In this document: piece after piece, positions 1 to 9,712 of the stretch
Position numbering within the stretch: the first letter of the stretch is position 1
How the letters are laid out: each line of letters starts with the position of its first letter
Assembly: GCA_963711255.1 (NCBI GenBank)
Contig: CAVQDO010000009.1
Span: 1 to 64,000 of the forward strand
Reading direction: 5' to 3'
DNA: 64,000 nt
Origin: GCA-2746365 sp963711255
Lineage (GTDB): Bacteria; Pseudomonadota; Gammaproteobacteria; SZUA-229
The notes under the pieces: model-generated
The model's input: only the letters and a program-made list of their open reading frames with translations
Databases searched by the model: none
What the model was told of the DNA's origin: nothing
Made by a program: the position numbers and the translations under genes

Positions 1-782
1 GCATACAGCAGCCCTTTATCATCTACCGCGATATTGATGATTTCTGTTTCATCGTTGGCAAACTTATCAAAATCACTTTTATTCAAACGCTGCAGCTGTT
101 TGCCGTCGTGGTTAAAAATAGTAACAATACCGTTATCGCGTTTTTCCAGAACATAGATGCGCTCTTTCAGGTCAACAAAGACCTGAACCGGTTCTTCGAG
201 GCGTTGCTCTTCTTTTAAGCCACGTTGACCAATCGCCTTGATAAAAACACCATCAAGGCCGAATACCGATATACGATTATTGCCTTCATCTGCCACATAA
301 AGGCGGCCATTATGAGACCAGTCAATACCCGCTGGACTATCTAACTGCCCTTCACGTGAACCACTTTCGCCAAACTTCTGCACCAGGTTGCCTTCGCCAT
401 CAATAATAGCAATCGCGTTATCGTCTGAATTTGAAACCAGGTAGCTGTTTTCATCCAGACGCGTTAAACCTCTGGCACTTTCAGACTCAAAAACTTTTTT
501 CTTAATCAGGTTATAGTGCGTACCGGCATTGCCTTTATATTCTGAGAGCACTGATTTTTCCTTATCGAGTACCAGCAGCCTGCCTTCATTCCCCTCAAGT
601 ATTGCTGATACGGCAGTTAATGATTCACCCTCGCCTTTGATGGTTCTTTCCAGCGACACGGACGCATTTGCCGGTGAACAGACAGCAACAAGCAATACCG
701 ATGCAAATGCCCAGGATGTTACTGCACTGGCCGATACTTTCTTTAAGTAAAATTGAGCGAGCAAACTTTCTGATTTCAACAT
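1..782 (-). CDS. Exported NHL-repeat (beta-propeller) protein, 3' end missing
   Basis: The gene runs off the left edge, so only the first 260 codons are present. The start is the ATG at 782-780, preceded by an AGGGGA ribosome site. Residues about 20-40 form a hydrophobic export segment ending in SPANA, so the protein is probably periplasmic or anchored. After it come NHL-type blades: one near residues 125-165 with the usual pattern of a glycine-rich turn, LDSPAGI, YVADEGNNRI and VFGLDG, and another with EEPVQVFVD and IYVLEKRDN. NHL propellers usually bind protein or ligand and are not enzymes by themselves. The missing C-terminus could hold further blades or another domain. The specific function is not recognised. 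Confidence 0.75.
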   Translation of the reverse strand, partial: MLKSESLLAQFYLKKVSASAVTSWAFASVLLVAVCSPANASVSLERTIKGEGESLTAVSAILEGNEGRLLVLDKEKSVLSEYKGNAGTHYNLIKKKVFESESARGLTRLDENSYLVSNSDDNAIAIIDGEGNLVQKFGESGSREGQLDSPAGIDWSHNGRLYVADEGNNRISVFGLDGVFIKAIGQRGLKEEQRLEEPVQVFVDLKERIYVLEKRDNGIVTIFNHDGKQLQRLNKSDFDKFANDETEIINIAVDDKGLLY

Positions 783-1173
783 TACATCCCCTAGCGTTTA
801 TTCCGTATAAAAAGTGCCTTAAATATCATATTGTCATGACAGCCGCGGCGAGATAAAGATATGTTCTCATTAACAAATATTTATAGTCAATATTGCAATA
901 GCTTTGTGCCATACACCATAAAAATATGACAGATATGGCGACCAGTCGTCGTTTTTCCGCAATAACTGACAGATAATCCTGATATATAAAGATAATAACC
1001 CGGAATTACCCGCAACCTGGTTTATTCATCACAAATAAAATATTACCAAACAATAATACCGTAATAATCTAATATTCAAATTAATAGCCAGCCTGATGAA
1101 TTTTCAGTAAGGTAATCACCACGCTAATAGAGCAAACAATACCAGATAAGAATACGAAGGAAGATACATCATT
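783..1173. other. Intergenic region between divergent genes, no gene seen
   Basis: This AT-rich stretch of 391 bases separates the leftward NHL gene from the rightward sensor kinase and must hold both promoters. I see no open frame with a ribosome site, no tRNA and no strong hairpin. A TTGCAA at 893-898 followed by AT-rich sequence could be a promoter half, but no convincing pair of boxes stands out. Confidence 0.5.
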
Positions 1174-3324
1174 ATGGAATCGCAAATTACACTATCAAAA
1201 GCGCAGCTCGACCAGCAAATTAGACTCGAAGAGATACGCCTGCTCTACGGCGGCACCCCGTTTTCCTACACCGCATCCGTTATTATCGCGATCATTATCT
1301 ATAACGTAATTAGCGGTCATGTTGCATCTCAGCAAAATCTGAATATCTGGTTAGCCACCATACTTACCGTCTTGCTGATCAGAAGTATTGAAAGTTTCCG
1401 TTTTTCAAAATGCGATAAAGAAGAACAGGCAAAATCCAAATGGCGTCTACGATTTTATGCTGGCACGGGAGCAGCCGGGTTTTGCTGGGGACTTCTGCCC
1501 TGGCTGGGCTATACACCCGAAGTTGAATACATTTCATTCATTATTGTATGCCAGATAGGGGTCATCGCCGGCTCACTATCTACATTATCCTACCGCTGGG
1601 AAACCATGGCCTTGTTTCTGCTGCCATCAAGCCTGTTGTTGATCTTTCGGCTTGTACTGGACGGTAAAGCATTTGCCAACGCGACATCTTTCGTCTTATT
1701 TGTATTCATTTTATTCTCACTTTCGGCTGGCAAACGTATTTTTAATAATACCCAGCAAAACATTCGCCTGCGCATAGAGGCTGACCATCGTGAACGTGCC
1801 ATAGAACTCATGCACCAGAAACAGGCTTTGCATTTACAGAATACACCTCTGGCGATCATCGAATTTGATATCGATCTAAACATTTCAGAATGGAACAAGG
1901 CCGCTGAAAAAATATTTGGCTACACGCGAACTGAAGCAATAGACCAGAACATTATGCGTCTTATCCTGCCTCGTGACAGCTCTGAAGATGCCGAAAGACT
2001 GTGGGAGCGCTTACTCAATTACGAAGCCGTAATTGGCTCGGTAATAGAAAACAAGACTCGTTCAGGGGCGCTTATTTTCTGTGAGTGGTTCGTCACCCCG
2101 TTAACCGATAAAAAAAATGATATCGTCGGCATTGCCGCCATGGCGCTGGATATTACAGAAAAGAAACATAATGAGCTCGACATAATTAAATCTAAGGAGG
2201 AAGCCGAAAAAGCCAACCAGGCGAAATCAGATTTTCTTTCAAGTATGTCACACGAGTTGAGAACACCGCTCAATGCGATACTCGGCTTTACCCAGTTATT
2301 AAAATATGAAAAAACACTAACAGAAAAGCAGCAATCTCACATAAATGAAATCGGCAAGGCGGGCAATTTATTGCTTGAGCTGGTCAACCAGATTCTTGAC
2401 CTGGCGCGTATTGAAAAAGGCCACCTGCAACTGTCCATGGAACGGATAAACCTGGCTCATGTATTCAAAGAATGCCAGTCAATGATTATGCCACTAATCG
2501 AAAAAAATCATCTTACACTCAACATTAATACTGAAATGAACGGTTATGTTGTTGCAGACTACACCAGGCTAAAGCAGGTGATGCTGAACTTGCTGAGCAA
2601 TGCGATTAAATATAACAGCAAACATGGCTCAGTCAGTCTAAAAGTTATTCAAAAGGACAGCACCACTTTACGCATCAGCATCATTGATACCGGACAGGGT
2701 ATATCTGACGAATTACAGTCGGATATTTTTCAGGCTTTCAATCGCCTGGATGCATCTACTGCGATTGAAGGAACTGGCATCGGGCTATCCATCAGCAAAC
2801 AACTGGTAGAAATGATGGATGGCACTATTGGCGTCATAAGCAGTACTAATGAAGGTAGTGAATTCTGGATAGAGCTGGCAGGCAGCCTGGACATTGCCAC
2901 TGTGGTAAGCAATGAAAGCAAAGCTGTTCAGCAAACACCCGCAATCGCTAACCAGCCAGCATCAGGCAAAAACATACTGGTTGCTGAAGATAACCCGACC
3001 AACCAGAACCTGATACTAAGCCAGCTGGAAGCCCTTGGTTTTAATGCAGAATTGGCCACAGATGGCAAGGAGGCATTAAACAAAATCACATCAAACAACT
3101 ACCAGCTTCTTCTAACCGACTGCAACATGCCGTTAATTGATGGCTACACACTGGCAAGAACCATCAGGGAAAGAGGTAACCATGAACTGCCTATTATCGC
3201 CCTGACTGCTGACGCCTTTCCGGAAAAGAAAATAAAATGCCTGAATGCCGGCATGAACGACCAGCTAACCAAGCCGGTAAATATGGAAACCCTTAAAGTA
3301 ACACTTGATAAATATCTAAAATAG
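1174..3324 (+). CDS. Hybrid sensor histidine kinase (membrane sensor, PAS, HisKA, HATPase, REC)
   Basis: A 716-residue inner-membrane kinase. Residues about 30-195 hold about six hydrophobic helices with no large periplasmic loop, so the input is probably sensed in or near the membrane. A PAS domain follows (about 205-325, with EFDIDLNISEWNKAAEKIFG). The dimerisation/phosphoacceptor domain has His360 in SHELRTPLN. The ATPase domain has the N box (LLSNAIKYN) and G boxes (DTGQGIS, GTGIGLSI). A C-terminal receiver has Asp649 in LLTDCNMP. The ATG start has AAGGAAG upstream. No separate response regulator or output gene adjoins it, so the partner is unknown; the attached receiver suggests a phosphorelay through an Hpt protein elsewhere. 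Confidence 0.9.
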   Translation: MESQITLSKAQLDQQIRLEEIRLLYGGTPFSYTASVIIAIIIYNVISGHVASQQNLNIWLATILTVLLIRSIESFRFSKCDKEEQAKSKWRLRFYAGTGAAGFCWGLLPWLGYTPEVEYISFIIVCQIGVIAGSLSTLSYRWETMALFLLPSSLLLIFRLVLDGKAFANATSFVLFVFILFSLSAGKRIFNNTQQNIRLRIEADHRERAIELMHQKQALHLQNTPLAIIEFDIDLNISEWNKAAEKIFGYTRTEAIDQNIMRLILPRDSSEDAERLWERLLNYEAVIGSVIENKTRSGALIFCEWFVTPLTDKKNDIVGIAAMALDITEKKHNELDIIKSKEEAEKANQAKSDFLSSMSHELRTPLNAILGFTQLLKYEKTLTEKQQSHINEIGKAGNLLLELVNQILDLARIEKGHLQLSMERINLAHVFKECQSMIMPLIEKNHLTLNINTEMNGYVVADYTRLKQVMLNLLSNAIKYNSKHGSVSLKVIQKDSTTLRISIIDTGQGISDELQSDIFQAFNRLDASTAIEGTGIGLSISKQLVEMMDGTIGVISSTNEGSEFWIELAGSLDIATVVSNESKAVQQTPAIANQPASGKNILVAEDNPTNQNLILSQLEALGFNAELATDGKEALNKITSNNYQLLLTDCNMPLIDGYTLARTIRERGNHELPIIALTADAFPEKKIKCLNAGMNDQLTKPVNMETLKVTLDKYLK

Positions 3325-3363
3325 AATATAAGTTAAGGATGTTATCCAATAAATGAAAAAAAC

Positions 3364-3639
3364 ATGTCAAAACCCAGCGAAGAAGAGTTAGAAACCGCGT
3401 TAAAAATGGCCGCGCAGATGCGCGATAAAAAGATTGACCCTTTTTACATCGCCAAAGCCCTGTTAAGTCACAATTATAGAATTAAATACCTGGAAGAAAT
3501 ATTGCAGGCCACCGACCGATATATTAACCACGGCATGTCTGAACAGGAAAAAACCCGCCTGATTCGACTCATTGAGAAAGCCAAGGATGCCGAATCATTT
3601 ACCGCTGGAAGAGGAAGAGATCCCTTCGGGCTGGAGTAA
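3364..3639 (+). CDS. Small conserved-looking hypothetical protein, 91 aa
   Basis: A short soluble, charged, probably all-helical protein (SEEELETALKMAAQMRDK, then YIAKALLSHNYRIKYLEEIL) ending in a Gly/Arg-rich tail. It starts 39 bases after the hybrid kinase and could be cotranscribed with it. It ends 14 bases before the convergent ggt gene. Codon use looks like the neighbours and the amino-acid pattern is protein-like, so it is probably a real gene. There is no signal peptide, membrane helix or catalytic motif. I do not recognise the family and assign no function. Confidence 0.7.
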   Translation: MSKPSEEELETALKMAAQMRDKKIDPFYIAKALLSHNYRIKYLEEILQATDRYINHGMSEQEKTRLIRLIEKAKDAESFTAGRGRDPFGLE

Positions 3640-3653
3640 TATAAAAGCCGCCT

Positions 3654-5348
3654 TTAGTGAACAACGGTAGCGCTGCCAACACCTCTGTTGTCAGATGCGG
3701 CATCCAGGCTACCCGTTTGTTTATTCTTAATAATTACCTGCATATTACCGTAGTCACTATCAAGTTCTTTCGTCTTATGCCCTAATTTATTCAATGCTGC
3801 AATCATGGCCTCATCAAAAACTTCCGGTTCATAATAAATTTCATCAGGCAGATACTGGTGATGAAAGCGGCCTGCATTAACAATTTCATCGGCGGCTTTA
3901 CCCTGGTAAAAATCGAGAATACCAAGCAGGACCATGGTAATAATACGGCTGCCGCCCGGTGTACCAATAACTGCTATACGATCGCCAGTTTCAGCAATAC
4001 TCGGGGTCATGCTTGAGAGCATACGTTTAGCCGGCTCTATCGCATTGGCGTGTGAACCTACCAGGCCGTAAACATTTGGCACACCCGGCTTGGAAACAAA
4101 ATCATCCATTTCGTCATTAAGCAATACGCCGGTACCTTCGGCGACATAACAGGAACCAAATGGGTAATTGATCGACAGGGTAGCTGACACCTTATTGCCA
4201 TCATGGTCGATAATTGAAAAATGGGTTGTATCAGTGCCATTACCACCGGGTTGTGCAACAGCCTTAAGCGAAGAGCTGGGGGTGGCACGATCACTATGCA
4301 GTTCTTCCAGTAACTGTTTTATATGAACGTCTGAAACCAGGTAATCCACCGGCACTTCGATGAAATCCGGATCACCCATGTATTCTGCACGGTCCCTGTA
4401 AGCGCGTCGCATCGCTTCTACGATAAAGTGCACACGCTGAGACTCATCAACCTGTTCAATGTTCAAGTCAGCCAGCATACGAAAAATTTCTGACAATACC
4501 AGGCCGCCGGAGGAAGGCAATGTAGCAGAGGTTACTTTCATGCCTTTATACACGCTGACATCAGGCGCGCGTTCAACAATGTCATAGGTGGCGAGATCTT
4601 TCATGGTCCAGATACCGCCGTCACGCCGCACTGTTTTAACCATTTTCCAGGCCAGCTCATTGCTGTAAAAGCCGGCCATTCCAGATTCGGCTATCCGCTG
4701 CAGTGTCGCCGCCAGGTCTTTTTGGATAATAAGGTAATCCAGCGCAGGCACTTCGCCCTGCTGCAAAAATATATCACTCGCCGCTTTGTTTTTCTGCAGC
4801 GCGGAAAGGCGAAAACCAGCCATCCGCTGGTAATAAGCATCAACAGGAAAGCCCTGCTGTGCATGTAAAATTGCTGGCGCCAGTGACTGTGACAGCGGCA
4901 CCTTACCGTAATGTTCAGCCAGGTGAACCAGTGCTGCGGGTATACCGGGAATACCTGCGGACAGCGCACCGGTGATTGATGCACCCGGTATCACCTGCCC
5001 TTCTTCATCGAGGTATAAATCTTTATGCGCGCGCAAAGGTGCTTTTTCGCGGGCATCCAGCATTACATAGCGGTCTTTATCGGCCTGATGCAGCAGATAA
5101 AAACCACCGCCGCCAATACCGGAAGAGTAAGGCTCCACTACCGCGAGTACAGAGCTGACAGCAATAGCAGCATCAAAGGCATTACCGCCCTGCGCTAAAA
5201 CCTCAATACCAGCCTGGGTAGCCAGCGGATGTGCACTGGCAATCGCTGCGGACGATTCCGCCTCAACCGCTCCGCTCTGAGCGCAAAGCTGAAACGAAAA
5301 TAAAAGTATGAAATGTAAAAAACAAATTTTGTTTGCAAATTTGTTCAT
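3654..5348 (-). CDS. ggt: Gamma-glutamyltranspeptidase
   Basis: Periplasmic Ntn-hydrolase that removes and transfers the gamma-glutamyl group of glutathione. A signal peptide spans about residues 1-28. The precursor of 564 residues has the normal family length and is expected to cleave itself into large and small subunits at Asp373/Thr374. The new N-terminal Thr374 of TTHFS is the nucleophile, by comparison with the E. coli QTTHYS site. The family's GTPGGSRI segment is present downstream. It ends the leftward group with fdx, coaD and rsmD; the 76-base gap to fdx allows either its own promoter or readthrough. Confidence 0.95.
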   Translation of the reverse strand: MNKFANKICFLHFILLFSFQLCAQSGAVEAESSAAIASAHPLATQAGIEVLAQGGNAFDAAIAVSSVLAVVEPYSSGIGGGGFYLLHQADKDRYVMLDAREKAPLRAHKDLYLDEEGQVIPGASITGALSAGIPGIPAALVHLAEHYGKVPLSQSLAPAILHAQQGFPVDAYYQRMAGFRLSALQKNKAASDIFLQQGEVPALDYLIIQKDLAATLQRIAESGMAGFYSNELAWKMVKTVRRDGGIWTMKDLATYDIVERAPDVSVYKGMKVTSATLPSSGGLVLSEIFRMLADLNIEQVDESQRVHFIVEAMRRAYRDRAEYMGDPDFIEVPVDYLVSDVHIKQLLEELHSDRATPSSSLKAVAQPGGNGTDTTHFSIIDHDGNKVSATLSINYPFGSCYVAEGTGVLLNDEMDDFVSKPGVPNVYGLVGSHANAIEPAKRMLSSMTPSIAETGDRIAVIGTPGGSRIITMVLLGILDFYQGKAADEIVNAGRFHHQYLPDEIYYEPEVFDEAMIAALNKLGHKTKELDSDYGNMQVIIKNKQTGSLDAASDNRGVGSATVVH

Positions 5349-5424
5349 ATATTGCGTCTATGAGTAGATAAGTGGCACCCGGTTTACCAGACACTATAAG
5401 ACAAAACGATTAAATCATCAAAGC

Positions 5425-5676
5425 TTACTGGTTGCCTGTCAGTGCTTTGTATTTTTCCATCAATTCTTCCTGTGTCTCACGACGCTCTGGATCGAACGGG
5501 ATACAGTCTACCGGACACACTTCTACACACTGTGATGTTTCGTAATGACCGACACATTCGGTACATAAATCCGGGTCAATCTCGTAAATTTCATCACCCG
5601 GACTAATTGCCTCATTTGGGCACTCTGGCTCGCAAACATCGCAATTAATACACTCATCGGTAATCATCAAGGCCAT
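5425..5676 (-). CDS. YfhL-type 2[4Fe-4S] ferredoxin
   Basis: Small electron carrier of 83 residues. The first cluster motif (CINCDVCEPECP) and the second (CTECVGHYETSQCVEVCP) carry the characteristic long insertion between cysteines and the C-terminal helix of the YfhL/Allochromatium-type ferredoxins, which have very low redox potential. I place the start at the ATG at 5676, giving MALMITDECINC, which matches the family N-terminus. A TTG three codons upstream is in frame but less likely. The gene lies directly downstream of coaD, as in Pseudomonas. The redox partner is not evident from the neighbours. Confidence 0.92.
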   Translation of the reverse strand: MALMITDECINCDVCEPECPNEAISPGDEIYEIDPDLCTECVGHYETSQCVEVCPVDCIPFDPERRETQEELMEKYKALTGNQ

Positions 5677-5707
5677 AATATACAACTCAACATTATCAAA
5701 TTTAAAC

Positions 5708-6208
5708 TTATACTGATAAATTCGACATTTTATTCTTCATCGAAGTCAATGCTTCCACAACATCCCTATGGACAAATGGTGAAACATCGCCTCCGTGCAG
5801 GGCTATTTCTTTAACCAGCGACGCTGAAATAAAACTGGTTTCCTCGCTTGGCGTCATAAACACTGTTTCCAGTGAATCATCCAGGTGACGATTCATACTT
5901 GCCAGCTGCATTTCATACTCAAAATCAGATACCGCACGCAAGCCACGTAATATAACTTTTGCCTCTCTCTGCTTAACAAAATCAACCAGCAGGTCGGAAA
6001 ACCCGCAAACTTCAACATTGTCGAAGCGCGACAATATCTGCTCTGCCATAGCCACGCGCTGTCCCAGATCAAATAATGGTGTTTTTCCCGGGTTTGCTGC
6101 TATTGCCACAATGACTCGATCAAACAGCCCGGCAGCACGTTCCACCAGGTCTGAATGACCATTAGTGATGGGATCAAAGGTTCCCGGGTAAACAGCGACT
6201 ACAGACAT
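5708..6208 (-). CDS. coaD: Phosphopantetheine adenylyltransferase
   Basis: Catalyses the fourth step of coenzyme A synthesis, joining ATP and 4'-phosphopantetheine to give dephospho-CoA, in the cytoplasm. The 166-residue protein has the nucleotidyltransferase signature GTFDPITNGH at the N-terminus, the family segment ILRGLRAVSDFEYEMQLA in the middle, and the ISASLVKEIA motif near the end. Length is normal for bacterial CoaD. It lies between rsmD (27 bases upstream) and the ferredoxin gene; the rsmD-coaD pairing is common in proteobacteria. Confidence 0.97.
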   Translation of the reverse strand: MSVVAVYPGTFDPITNGHSDLVERAAGLFDRVIVAIAANPGKTPLFDLGQRVAMAEQILSRFDNVEVCGFSDLLVDFVKQREAKVILRGLRAVSDFEYEMQLASMNRHLDDSLETVFMTPSEETSFISASLVKEIALHGGDVSPFVHRDVVEALTSMKNKMSNLSV

Positions 6209-6235
6209 ATCGGCCTCGACTGGAAAATGCGTGCT

Positions 6236-6808
6236 TTATGCCGCCGCATTATTCTCAAATAATTTATACGTCACCTGCCCTGCGCTTTTTTGCTTAATAC
6301 AAAGCCAGTGATCAGGAATTGTTACAGCTGTATCAACAGCGTGCTCCACATAGATTATGGCATCGTCAGTCAAAACGCCACTTTCAGCCAGCAAAACACA
6401 GCTTTTTTCCAGTAAATCGGTGTGAAATGGCGGGTCAAGAAAAACCAGGTTAAATGGCTGCTGCCCGTTTCGCAGCCAGCTTAATGCATCCTGTTGAAAT
6501 ACCTTTGCATTAACCGCTTGCAGCCGTTTGATATTTTCTTTCAGATTCTTCACCGTGTGCGGGTTTTTTTCCACAAACACGAGTTCCTCAGCACCCCGGG
6601 AAAGCGCCTCGAAACCCAGAACACCGCTACCAGCAAACAAATCCAGGCAATGACTATTATGAAGATAAGGCTGTAACCAGTTAAAAACCGTTTCCCGAAT
6701 ACGATCAGTGGTAGGTCTCAGGCCTTCAGCATCATCAAAGCTGATACCGCGCCCACGCCACTTACCCCCAATTATCCGGCAAACCCCGCGTTTAGCAGCG
6801 CCGACCAC
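6236..6808 (-). CDS. rsmD: 16S rRNA (guanine-966 N2)-methyltransferase
   Basis: Methylates guanine 966 of 16S rRNA on assembled small subunits using SAM. The protein is 190 residues. It opens with CRIIGGKWRGRGISF and the RPTTDRIRETVFNWL segment typical of RsmD, then the SAM-binding motif LDLFAGSGVLGFEALSRG, and later the catalytic motif LVFLDPPF. The start is a GTG at 6808 with GAGG about eight bases upstream. It begins 21 bases after the end of the zinc-less M16 gene and is probably in the same transcript. Confidence 0.95.
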   Translation of the reverse strand: MVGAAKRGVCRIIGGKWRGRGISFDDAEGLRPTTDRIRETVFNWLQPYLHNSHCLDLFAGSGVLGFEALSRGAEELVFVEKNPHTVKNLKENIKRLQAVNAKVFQQDALSWLRNGQQPFNLVFLDPPFHTDLLEKSCVLLAESGVLTDDAIIYVEHAVDTAVTIPDHWLCIKQKSAGQVTYKLFENNAAA

Positions 6809-6829
6809 GCAAACCTCGGATAGTTTTCT

Positions 6830-8191
6830 TCATTCTTCATTTTGCTGTTGCTTGCCAACAACAACAGTCACCATCTTATCCGGATGAATCCGGCGTGACA
6901 GTGCATCATTAATATCAGCCACCTTAACCGAATTCATACTATCGATAAAATGGTCGAGATAGTGGATAGGTAGATCGTAGAAACCGATCATGGCGATATA
7001 TTCCAGCAGCTTGCCATTACTATCAATTTTCAATGGAAAACTGCCGGTAATATTACTCAGACTTGCGGCCAGCTCATCTTTTCCCGGCCCTTCACTGACA
7101 TATTTTTTCAGTTCCTGTTTAAGCAGGGATAACGCCTGTTGCGTCTGCTCGGTTTTGGTCTGCATACCCATGGTAAATGCACCGGCTTCCCGCATTGGAG
7201 AAAAATAACTGTACACACTATATGCCAGGCCCTGTTCTTCACGAACCACTTCAACCAGGCGTGAGGAAAAACCACTGCCGCCAAAAGGGTGGTTAGCGAC
7301 ATATAAACTCAGGTAATCTTTATCGCCACGCTTGATGCCAGGCTGGCCGACAAAAATATGCGTTTGCGCCGAAGGGAAATCAATAACAATTTCTTTCGCT
7401 TCTGTCAGTTCCTTAACCTCGGGCAGAGCCGGTGCTTTTTCACCAGCGGGTAATGAAGACACTAAAGTTTTAACAATCTCTTCTGCCTGCCAGCGCTCAA
7501 CATTACCTACGATGACAATGGTGGCATTCTTCGCCACATAATACTGTTTATAAAACGCACGCACAGCCTCCAGCGTAATTGCCTGCAGACTTTGCATGGT
7601 GCCAGATGTCGGCGTGGCGTAAGGGTGGTCGCCAAATACGGCTTTATTAAATGCCTCACCGGCCAGTGCTGATGGTGACTGCGCTCGCGCCTTGACCGCT
7701 ACCTTCATTCGATTCAGTTCACGCTGATAAGCGTCCTCTGGAAAATCTGGCTGCGTTAACACCAGCCTCAGGTTTTCTATTGACGCAGATAAATAACGTG
7801 ATTCGGTTAATGTCCGAACCCCCACCAACGCCATATCACGCGCGGCATCCAGTTCAACCTGCGCACCCACAGATTCAAATGCTTCGGCAATTTCTTTGGA
7901 ATTTTTACCCGCTGCACCTTCTGTTAACAGACCGTTCGTTAATACCGCCAGGCCACTAATGCCTGCATCTCTTGCACTACCCGCATCAAAAACGATACGC
8001 AAATCCAGCATGGGGATTTCCTTAGCTGCGACAAACAAAACTTTTGCACCGTTTTCTGTTTGCCATGTTTCTATATTGGGAGCCGCGTTCACTAATGGAG
8101 ATAGCAGCATTACACATAATAATGCGCCCACTTTCTTCATAATGTTAACAGCCTGGCTACGGGCAGATCGTTGGCATCTTTGACTAATCAT
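6830..8191 (-). CDS. M16-family peptidase subunit lacking the zinc site
   Basis: The 453-residue protein has the two-lobed M16 fold pattern, but where the active partner has HVLEH this protein reads GLAVL, so it cannot bind the catalytic zinc. It has FGGSGFSSRLVEVVREEQGLAYSV near residue 310, a segment important for substrate handling in non-catalytic M16 subunits. A signal peptide is clearest from the internal ATG at 8140 (MKKVGALLCVML). Starting there removes 17 residues and the 8-base overlap with the upstream gene; the start is undecided. It probably forms a periplasmic heterodimer with the upstream M16 protein. Confidence 0.9.
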   Translation of the reverse strand: MISQRCQRSARSQAVNIMKKVGALLCVMLLSPLVNAAPNIETWQTENGAKVLFVAAKEIPMLDLRIVFDAGSARDAGISGLAVLTNGLLTEGAAGKNSKEIAEAFESVGAQVELDAARDMALVGVRTLTESRYLSASIENLRLVLTQPDFPEDAYQRELNRMKVAVKARAQSPSALAGEAFNKAVFGDHPYATPTSGTMQSLQAITLEAVRAFYKQYYVAKNATIVIVGNVERWQAEEIVKTLVSSLPAGEKAPALPEVKELTEAKEIVIDFPSAQTHIFVGQPGIKRGDKDYLSLYVANHPFGGSGFSSRLVEVVREEQGLAYSVYSYFSPMREAGAFTMGMQTKTEQTQQALSLLKQELKKYVSEGPGKDELAASLSNITGSFPLKIDSNGKLLEYIAMIGFYDLPIHYLDHFIDSMNSVKVADINDALSRRIHPDKMVTVVVGKQQQNEE

Positions 8192-9608
8192 GGCTCACTC
8201 CCGCTGACGGCACCGCCTTGTCACTGGTGGCACCATTTTCAATCGGCAGCGGATCAAGTACCGCAACTGTAAGATGCTCATCAATTAAATATTTATTGGC
8301 TACCTGCTGTACCTGCTCCGCGCTTACCGCGAGAATATTCTGCACATAGTCATCCTTGATCTGCCAGGGCAGACCGATGGTATCCAGCATTCCGACTTCC
8401 ATGGCCTGGTAAAATATTGAATCCTGTTTATATACCTGCGCCGCAACCACCTGGGCTTTCACACGGTCCAGCTCTTTTTCATCTGGCAGCTGCGTTTTAA
8501 TGGTATTAACTTCTTCACGCAGGGCAAATTCCAGTACTTCGATGGCCACATCATCATTGGGAACAGCGGACAGGGTAAATAAGGTATCGTACATTGCTGA
8601 CATACTGTAACCGGCGCTCGCACTGTTAGCAATTTGCTGCCCGCGCACAAGATTATTGCTCAGCCGTGCACTGCTGCCGCCATCAAGCACACCTGCCAGC
8701 ACTTCAAGTGCATACACTTCCCAGTCAGTCTCGCGCTCCTGTTCCATCCGTTTCAGAACCGGTACTTTATAACCCATAACCAGGTACGGTATTTTTGCCG
8801 GCACTTCAACCGTCACTCGCTGCGTGCCATACTGACGGGCTTCATTTCTGGGTTTCAACTCGGGTATTTTCGACGTTGGCAACTGGCCAAAATAATGTTT
8901 TGCCAGTTGAAAGACTTCCCTTGCCTGAACATCACCAGCGACCACCAGGGTTGCATTATTAGGTGCATACCAGGTGTTATACCATTGCTGCGCATCAGCA
9001 ACGGTCAGGGTATCAAGATCTTCCATCCAGCCAATAATGGGCCGCCGGTAAGGGCTGTTAGTATAGGCAACCGCATTAAAGCGCTCATAGGTAAGCGAGG
9101 CAGGTTTATCATCGGTACGCAAGCGGCGCTCCTCTTTAACCACTTCAAGTTCTTTAACAAACTCCTTCTCGTCAAATACAAGATTGCGCATACGGTCAGC
9201 TTCCAGCTCCAGGCACAACTCAAGACGATCATTGGCTATTTTCTGAAAATAAGCGGTGTAATCCTGCCCGGTAAAGGCATTTTCCTCACCGCCATTGGCA
9301 GCCACAATTTCAGAAAACTCACCGGCAGGGTGCTTTTCTGTACCTTTGAACATCATGTGCTCCAGCACGTGTGAGACCCCGGTAATACCATCATGCTCAT
9401 AACTGGCCCCGACCTTATACCAGACCTGGGACACCACCACGGGGGCACGATGGTTTTCGATAACCAGGACTTTCATGCCATTCGATAAAACGTACGACTG
9501 CACAGCTTCATCACTTTGCGCTGGCTCAGACTCCTGATTTAAATACAGAATCCCGCCCAGAACCACAGTCGAAACAACAAGTAAACCTGCAACTGACTTC
9601 ATATTCAT
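8184..9608 (-). CDS. M16-family zinc metallopeptidase (catalytic subunit)
   Basis: The 474-residue exported or membrane-anchored zinc peptidase has an N-terminal hydrophobic segment (residues about 5-23). The inverted zinc motif is His80-x-x-Glu83-His84 (SHVLEHMMFKGT), and the distal glutamate region lies in the following helix (ELEADRM). The second M16 domain follows from about residue 200. It overlaps the zinc-less partner gene by eight bases, which fits translational coupling and a 1:1 complex. Such pairs next to rsmD and ftsY are seen in Pseudomonas. The substrate is unknown. Its 5' end faces ftsY across a 104-base divergent promoter region. Confidence 0.93.
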   Translation of the reverse strand: MNMKSVAGLLVVSTVVLGGILYLNQESEPAQSDEAVQSYVLSNGMKVLVIENHRAPVVVSQVWYKVGASYEHDGITGVSHVLEHMMFKGTEKHPAGEFSEIVAANGGEENAFTGQDYTAYFQKIANDRLELCLELEADRMRNLVFDEKEFVKELEVVKEERRLRTDDKPASLTYERFNAVAYTNSPYRRPIIGWMEDLDTLTVADAQQWYNTWYAPNNATLVVAGDVQAREVFQLAKHYFGQLPTSKIPELKPRNEARQYGTQRVTVEVPAKIPYLVMGYKVPVLKRMEQERETDWEVYALEVLAGVLDGGSSARLSNNLVRGQQIANSASAGYSMSAMYDTLFTLSAVPNDDVAIEVLEFALREEVNTIKTQLPDEKELDRVKAQVVAAQVYKQDSIFYQAMEVGMLDTIGLPWQIKDDYVQNILAVSAEQVQQVANKYLIDEHLTVAVLDPLPIENGATSDKAVPSAGVSHD

Positions 9609-9712
9609 TATTTCTTACTCTTTACAAACTCAAATCTTCTTTTATTATTTCTATCTACTATCAGGCCAAGTGGTGATAGGATACCCCAATTAATTTTATT
9701 GCACGAATCATC

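Noticed and set aside
8634..9374. Open frame of 246 codons on the plus strand, antisense to the M16 peptidase
   Set aside because: The minus-strand peptidase has clear catalytic motifs over the same bases; the plus frame has no protein-like domain pattern.
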